64,000 nucleotides of DNA from Polytrichum commune (lineage: Eukaryota; Streptophyta; Polytrichopsida; Polytrichales; Polytrichaceae). The DNA lies in NCBI GenBank assembly GCA_950295325.1, contig OX485809.1, positions 37,391,081-37,455,080 of the forward strand. The letters run 5' to 3'. Below are positions 60,701 through 64,000 of the stretch, piece by piece. Position numbers and translations under genes: made by a program. Each line of letters starts with the position of its first letter. Within the stretch, counting starts at the first letter, position 1. The notes under the pieces were generated by a model. That model saw nothing but the letters and a program-made list of their open reading frames with translations. It did not search any database and had not been told where the DNA came from.

Positions 60701-61180
60701 ACATAGAATTTTGTGAGCAACAACCATCCATTACAACGTGTCCAAGTTCACTACAACTGGCTGAAATCACAAAGTCATTCAATAGCAATATGACTGCTAC
60801 ATAGTCTGGATTGTGTCGTTTCAGACAATAACAAGCCAACAAATTTCTCATGATGATAGGACGCATGTTGTTACTAGAACTCCTTCATCAATGATGAACG
60901 AGTCTACCTAGACACTATGAAGTCATCATGTAATGGGTAGGTGACATGTCCATGAGTAATAATGCCAACCAAAGGACTTTACCCCTCCTTGTATGTGCAC
61001 CATATTACCAAGTGCTCCAGGATAGTGCCCGGGAAGTTTTTGGGCATATACAGTTGGTCAAGATCCTAGTGATTCTAAATCCAACCAGTTACATGTTGAC
61101 ACCTTCCGGTTTTGCTTTATTCACTTGAGGTATATTCTTGTATAGATTCCTCTAAAATGATCGGGAATTCTCCTGAATTC
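57800..61180. other. Intergenic DNA, nothing recognised
   Basis: No gene, RNA or complete mobile element could be supported. The open frames at 60345-60866 (minus, 173 codons) and 60502-60804 (plus, 100 codons) overlap on opposite strands, match nothing I know and lack splice partners. C-runs occur near 60482-60492 and 60651-60662. Confidence 0.4.
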
Positions 61181-61181
61181 T

Positions 61182-61270
61182 TCAACTTCAACCGATTATT
61201 TCTCAAATTCAACCGGTGCATCTGTGTCTAACCACCGGTTCTTCCTGAGCAGTCCTTCCGGGAGCCTGCA
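61182..61270 (+). repeat. Dispersed repeat Y, copy 3
   Basis: TTCAACTTCAACCGATTATT, TTCTCAAATTCAACCGGTGC, ATCTGTGTC and ACCGGTTCTTCC align with the copies at 55.32 and 11.54 kb. Confidence 0.45.
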
Positions 61271-61398
61271 ATGTTGGCAGGATATATGTCCTTTTATTTG
61301 ATCATGAGAATGCAAAATATGGACTCCGAGTTCACGGACGACAAAAGGTGAGAGCTACACAAAATATGATATTTAGTGTTAGATACACTAAATACGAA

Positions 61399-61659
61399 CA
61401 CTACACTAAATATCACTAACCCTATGAAAGTAAGTAACATTAAATGTAAACTCAAACACTAAATATCATCTATGGTAATATGTGAAAGTTACATGCACAA
61501 ATTTAGTGTTTAGTAGGAAAGAGGTGGCAACAAGGAAGGCGGCGGCGGTGCATTTATGTCTAACACTAATTATCAAAGAATTGAAAATTAGTGTTGAGCA
61601 TAGTAGGGTGGTAAAACACTAAATCTAATCAAACACTTAATATCATATTTGGTGTAGTG
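61399..61659. mobile_element. CACTA-like miniature element with subterminal repeats
   Basis: The left end CACTACACTAAATATCA is matched, inverted, by the right end ATATTTGGTGTAGTG. The interior and the 60 bp to the left hold many copies of ACACTAAAT or ATTTAGTGT in both orientations, the subterminal pattern of En/Spm (CACTA) elements. A 3-bp duplication was not found at these exact ends (GAA against ATG), so the termini may be internal to a larger or rearranged copy. Confidence 0.55.
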
Positions 61660-61767
61660 ATGTTACTGTTTGGGATTCCACAAGCAGCCTCGATTAGGCA
61701 GAAGCAATAGGAATGTGGTTGGTTCCCAGATCAGTGGAACTGGAATAGCGGAACCAACTTGTGATTG

Positions 61768-61770
<3 letters not shown>

Positions 61771-61802
<32 letters not shown>
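61771..61802. repeat. GA microsatellite
   Basis: About 16 consecutive GA units. A reverse-polarity CT run of similar length lies at 62504-62535. Confidence 0.8.
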
Positions 61803-61805
<3 letters not shown>

Positions 61806-61865
61806 ATTATTGCACACGAGAGTGCCTCCCATCCATCCAACATTCCAACTTGACCCTGTAACTTG

Positions 61866-62010
61866 ACCTATAGGTCTGTGGCCGATTCATCTCAAATGAC
61901 TTGGACTAGACTAATTCGGGGTCTGTGAAGCTAATGTGGAGTCAAATCAACTCTAACAACCCCCCTGGGTTGCATATTATTTCAAGTCTTGTATGTTGGA
62001 TGAATGAGAG
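61866..62010 (-). repeat. Dispersed repeat, inverted copy of the unit at 0.26-0.36 kb
   Basis: GATTCATCTCAAATGACTTG and then GACTAGACTAATTCGGGGTC is the reverse complement of sequence at about 264-304 with one or two changes. TGGATGAATGAGAGGCGTG further on matches the same family in direct sense, so the unit is rearranged. Confidence 0.55.
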
Positions 62011-62501
62011 GCGTGCTTATAATTATCATGGTTTTATATCTAAATTTGAAGTTGGTCTTGAGGCCTAGAGAGATCACAAGCTATAAATTTTTGTAGACTA
62101 TGTGCGGTCGGGGGTTAGTTGAAGATGGGATATTTATCTTCTTCTTTCTTGAAAATGGAGCACCCTATTGTAATTTGAGGTATTTTTTGAGACCCTATAG
62201 GTAAATATATTGTACACCATGAACTTATTTTATAGACTTTATTTTGTTCGTAAATTTTCACATTTATCAAAATCTTGGACTTTTGACTTAAATTGACATT
62301 AATACAATACAAAAAAATCTCATTTTATTAACAATACATGTAGATAAAATTGAATTCTACCTAGTTGCAACACCATCTTGAAACAATCTAGTACTATTTT
62401 GAAACTCTCAATGACCACCTTGAGCATGCAAACAAGACTAAACCATCATTGAGTTAGTGCTTCTAGTTAATATATGCTTGGTGACCCTCCGTGATGTTGG
62501 A

Positions 62502-62503
<2 letters not shown>

Positions 62504-62535
<32 letters not shown>
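62504..62535. repeat. CT microsatellite
   Basis: About 16 consecutive CT units following AACCT. The open frames that cross it are low-complexity artefacts. Confidence 0.8.
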
Positions 62536-62536
<1 letters not shown>

Positions 62537-63680
62537 ACAAGCTCCACTCTTCCCAAGTCTTCGACAAGCAACCCCCTTGCAGCCCCTCAAACCCTAGTAA
62601 GTATGCCCTACCTAAGTCCCACTGTAACCTGTCATTATCAAAAAGGATTAGAGTAAAAATCTATAAGTTATAATGAATCATGAGAATGGAAATAAAAGTT
62701 GGGGGAGTCTAAACCGCATCGGTCACTTGATGTTAGATTTGTTACGAGGAAACTTTTCCTTTATGAAAATTTTGACGGTGACCTCCCCATGTCCTAAGGT
62801 CACGAATTGGCCTTCCAAGAGTGGTATGTACTTCTTTGCTTGTCGTCAGACCTTGTTGGATCGCATCTGTTTCGAATACAAAATCTCAATGAAAAATTGG
62901 CCTCACCTTGGTATATGTAACGTGGTTGAGATGGATTACAAAATTTGCACCAATGAGAAGCACGGATTCCAACCTTATGACACAAGAAACCGATATTGAC
63001 TTCTCGTGTGAACCAACCCTTAGGCTTTGCCCTTGGGAGGGTCGTTGTTTGCGGAACATTTTGAAGTTTGCAGCCATGGGCTTTAGGTATCTACCCTTCT
63101 CATGTCATTGTGATGTTCAAAATGATTTTTAGCCTACTATCACCAACATTGTTATTGATAAACCTCATGCATTTGGAAGCCAACATTTTATGTACCTACT
63201 GTGTTGTGAGGCCAAACCCACCACCCTTAAGCGTCCTAGTCCGGGTGATGGCTTTGAGAATCACATTCAATTCCTAATACCATAATGTGGATTGTTGTAT
63301 GGCTCTTATGTCCTAGGTCCTAATTTCATCTCAACTCAATCCAACCCGCGGCCTTGGCCACACCTGCCCTTAAAGAGATCCCTCTAGACTTCTTGATTTT
63401 TGCTTCCTTAATCTTGTCCTTGCTAGGATTCTCCACATTCTCCATTAATTATGCACGTGATTTATTCCAACCAAAGAGTGCAAGTGTTTAAAAACACTTA
63501 CCTCAATGGGTAACCACCAACACATTCAAGAGTCACACACACTTCTACTCTCCTAATGAATCCAACTTCACCTAAGAACCGAGATGGCATGAAAGAATCT
63601 AATGTGTTCTAGCAATCCCGTAAGGGATTAGCCTAACTACCCCCCCTAGTAACCTAACTTATTGAAGCTAATCAAACTAG
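62536..63680. other. Intergenic DNA, no gene recognised
   Basis: The longest open frame is 108 codons at 62673-62999 (plus), beginning MNHENGNKSWGSLNRIG. It contains no motif I recognise, and opposite-strand frames overlap it. Nothing else supported. Confidence 0.35.
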
Positions 63681-63688
63681 CCTTGGCC

Positions 63689-64000
63689 CAGCAGAAATAC
63701 AACCAGCACCTTGCTGCCGTGGCCTTGGGCCAGCAGAAATTCAACCAGCACCTTGCTGTCGTGGCCTTGGGCCAGCAGAAACACAACCAGCAGCTTGCTG
63801 CCGTGGCCTTGGGCCAGCAGAAATTCAACCAGCACCTTGCTGCCGTGGCCTTGGGCCAGCAGAAACACAACCAGCAGCTTGCTGCCGTGGCCTTGGGCCA
63901 GCAGAAATTCAACCAGCAGCTTGCTGCCGTGGCCTTGGGCCAGCAGAAACACAACCAGCAGCTTGCTGCCGTGGCCTTGGGCCAGTAGAAATTCAACCAG
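63689..64000. repeat. 42-bp tandem repeat (84-bp higher-order pattern), open in several frames, runs off the window
   Basis: About 7.4 units of 42 bp starting at 63689, each CAGCAGAAA then a variable codon and AACCAG, ending GTGGCCTTGGGC. In the plus frame each unit encodes QQK(Y/F/H)NQ(H/Q)LAAVALG. After the first unit, TTC and CAC alternate at the variable codon, giving an 84-bp higher-order unit. The last visible unit has TAG in place of CAG. The block is more GC-rich than its surroundings. Whether it is a coding repeat or a minisatellite is undecided, because the unit length keeps any stop-free frame open on both strands. Confidence 0.85.

Noticed and set aside
60345-60866. 173-codon minus-strand frame
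   Set aside because: It overlaps a 100-codon opposite-strand frame, has poly-Gly from a C-run, no known motif and no splice partners.
63689-64000. CRISPR-like array
   Set aside because: The repeats are contiguous 42-bp tandem units with no unique spacers, in plant nuclear DNA.

Overview
This is nuclear DNA from a land plant. Two genes have plant-like, multi-exon structures with GT-AG introns, and they are surrounded by AT-rich, repeat-laden intergenic DNA. That DNA holds Stowaway-, Tourist-, hAT- and CACTA-type miniature elements and one large Ty3/gypsy retrotransposon. The species cannot be named from the sequence. The retrotransposon does not look like the common angiosperm lineages, so a non-seed plant is my weak preference.

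Layout. Positions 1-3975 are repeat-rich with no convincing gene. Positions 3976-8626 (minus strand) hold an eight-exon gene for a sugar-phosphate/phosphate (nucleotide-sugar type) translocator of about 377 residues. Its introns carry a 5S rRNA-like sequence and a MITE, and its last intron-exon border lies in a perfect 186-bp tandem duplication. Positions 8627-15950 are intergenic, with two Tourist-like MITEs and a possible SINE. Positions 15950-36735 (plus strand) hold UTP20, the giant HEAT-repeat subunit of the small-subunit processome. I resolved it into 32 exons that join in frame to about 2,912 residues. A telo-box cluster lies just upstream, and several introns carry copies of one long-TIR MITE. 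Positions 36736-43232 are a repeat field: a G-run hAT-like MITE with an 8-bp target duplication, a roughly 220-bp satellite and a Stowaway MITE.

Positions 43237-51878 (minus strand) are one 8.6-kb Ty3/gypsy retrotransposon. Its gene order is gag, protease, DNMT3-like cytosine-5 DNA methyltransferase, reverse transcriptase/RNase H, integrase, then a C-terminal PHD finger. It is the most notable object in the window. The copy is decayed: six in-frame stops, two or more frameshifts, and loss of methyltransferase motif I. Its LTR sequence is arranged as if circularly permuted, yet the ends are TG...CA and are flanked by a 4-bp duplication. All differences seen between its LTR copies are transitions.

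Positions 51883-64000 hold no confident gene. They contain a decayed coding relic near 53.6-54.2 kb, a fold-back with tandem repeats near 57.1 kb, a CACTA-like cluster near 61.5 kb, and a 42-bp tandem repeat running off the right edge.

UTP20 and the translocator are ordinary housekeeping genes with no evident functional link. The retrotransposon polyprotein suggests an element that once carried its own chromatin reader and DNA-methylation writer.
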